6,519 bases of DNA from Staphylococcaceae bacterium UBA6286 (GTDB lineage: Bacteria > Bacillota > Bacilli > Staphylococcales > Staphylococcaceae), in contig DJUI01000003.1 of the NCBI GenBank assembly GCA_002438305.1, positions 1 through 6,519 of the forward strand, in the 5' to 3' direction. Under the pieces are notes generated by a model. That model was not told where the DNA came from. It was given only the letters and a program-made list of their open reading frames with translations, and made no database searches. Shown in pieces: positions 6,191-6,519 of this stretch (its first letter is position 1; each line of letters starts with the position of its first letter). The translations under genes and the position numbers were made by a program.

Positions 6191-6206
6191 ATGAATGGTC
6201 ATTCAT
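6191..6206. promoter_or_regulatory. 16-bp dyad resembling a TetR-type operator
   Basis: ATGAATG-GT-CATTCAT has perfect 7-base arms around GT. TGAATG..CATTCA dyads are bound by several TetR-family proteins, such as Bacillus FadR. A weak minus-strand promoter could enclose it: TTGATA, 17-18 bases, then CATGAT. No gene follows on either strand, so its purpose is unknown, and chance cannot be excluded. Confidence 0.35.
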
Positions 6207-6251
6207 TTGCATATCAAGTTTCAGTTTTGTTGTCATGCAGGCTGCAATTCC

Positions 6252-6285
6252 ATTAAAAAACTTCCTCTTCAATGAAGAGGAAGTT
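6252..6285 (-). terminator. Intrinsic terminator of the aminopeptidase gene
   Basis: Twelve-base perfect arms (6259-6270, 6274-6285) surround a 3-base loop. On the minus strand the hairpin ends in TTTTTT, and it begins two bases after the aminopeptidase stop codon. This is a textbook terminator for that gene, with the T-run extending to about 6255. Confidence 0.9.
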
Positions 6286-6287
6286 CC

Positions 6288-6518
6288 CTATTCAACCCAG
6301 CGGCCTTGTCTGAATATCGGTTCGCTTGTACCATCTTTGTAGATACCGTCGATATCCAGCTGGTCACTCCCAATCATAAAATCAACATGCGTCAAGCTGT
6401 CATTAATGCCCATCTCGACTTGAGCTTGTATCGATTGGTCTTCTGCACCGTCGATGACTTCAGCAAATCCGCTGCCGAGTGCTATATGGCATGATGCATT
6501 TTCATCGAATAATGTATT
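6288..6518 (-). CDS. M29 family metallo-aminopeptidase (AmpS/PepS type), C-terminal fragment
   Basis: The last 76 residues of a cytosolic metal-dependent aminopeptidase are visible, about a fifth of the usual 410 or so; the start lies beyond the right edge. The fragment begins NTLFDENASCHIALGSGF and includes GINDSLTHVDFMIGS, then DIDGIYKDG and EPIFRQGRWVE before TAG (6290-6288). In the family (for example Thermus AmpT) the His of the first motif and the His and Asp of HVDFM bind the two metal ions, and all three are present. The position seven residues after the first His, Tyr in AmpT, is Phe here. The enzyme removes N-terminal residues from peptides, and its exact preference cannot be told from this end. 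It converges on the glucosaminidase gene. Confidence 0.93.
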   Translation of the reverse strand, partial: NTLFDENASCHIALGSGFAEVIDGAEDQSIQAQVEMGINDSLTHVDFMIGSDQLDIDGIYKDGTSEPIFRQGRWVE

Positions 6519-6519
6519 A

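Larger units (their letters stand above)
5986..6287. other. 302-bp gap between convergent genes
   Basis: It holds the long terminator (6071-6132), a 16-bp dyad (6191-6206) and the aminopeptidase terminator (6259-6285). GATCATG recurs at 6048-6054 and 6159-6165, and its complement CATGATC is at 6009-6015. I see no convincing protein gene, tRNA or mobile-element end. The longest minus-strand reading frame considered, 29 codons across the terminator, lacks a ribosome binding site. Confidence 0.6.

Noticed and set aside
6306..6494. 62-codon plus-strand frame at the right end
   Set aside because: The opposite strand encodes clear M29 aminopeptidase motifs (HIALG, HVDFMIGS) ending at TAG 6288; the plus frame is its shadow.

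Overview
The window suggests a low-to-moderate GC Gram-positive bacterium of the Staphylococcaceae (Staphylococcus, Macrococcus or a close relative). The main clue is an exported glucosaminidase built like the GL half of staphylococcal autolysin Atl, with GW modules followed by a GH73 domain. Strong AGGAGG-type ribosome binding sites and the short Firmicutes-style EmrA/EmrB pair agree with this. The genus is an inference, because no rRNA or other marker is present.

Layout. (1) Positions 2-670 (+) hold the 3' part of a short-chain dehydrogenase/reductase. (2) It converges on a DUF402 protein (692-1231, -) across a perfect 42-bp palindrome at 674-715, probably a two-way terminator. (3) An efflux operon runs on the minus strand: a HlyD/EmrA-like adaptor (3189-3839), then a DHA2/EmrB-QacA MFS permease (1317-3176), ending at a hairpin at 1264-1305. 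(4) A TetR-type regulator (3987-4532, +) is divergent from the efflux operon, with back-to-back promoters between them. (5) A secreted GW-GH73 N-acetylglucosaminidase (4612-5985, +) follows. (6) A 302-bp gap holds a long terminator hairpin, an isolated 16-bp dyad and a second terminator. (7) The 3' end of an M29 aminopeptidase (6288-6518, -) closes the window.

How the genes fit together. The TetR regulator most likely represses the adaptor/permease pair and perhaps itself, in the usual arrangement of an efflux system induced by its substrate. The adaptor and permease are tightly coupled: the adaptor's stop codon abuts the permease's Shine-Dalgarno. The glucosaminidase has its own ribosome binding site and a probable -10, so it looks independent. 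The SDR, DUF402 and aminopeptidase genes are ordinary housekeeping or stress neighbours.

I see no phage, IS, CRISPR, tRNA or rRNA, and nothing that amounts to a clearly new system. The points most worth a second look are the extra N-terminal membrane segment and charged linker on the permease, the orphan dyad at 6191-6206, the palindrome that encodes the DUF402 C-terminus, and a Tyr-to-Phe difference near the aminopeptidase active site.
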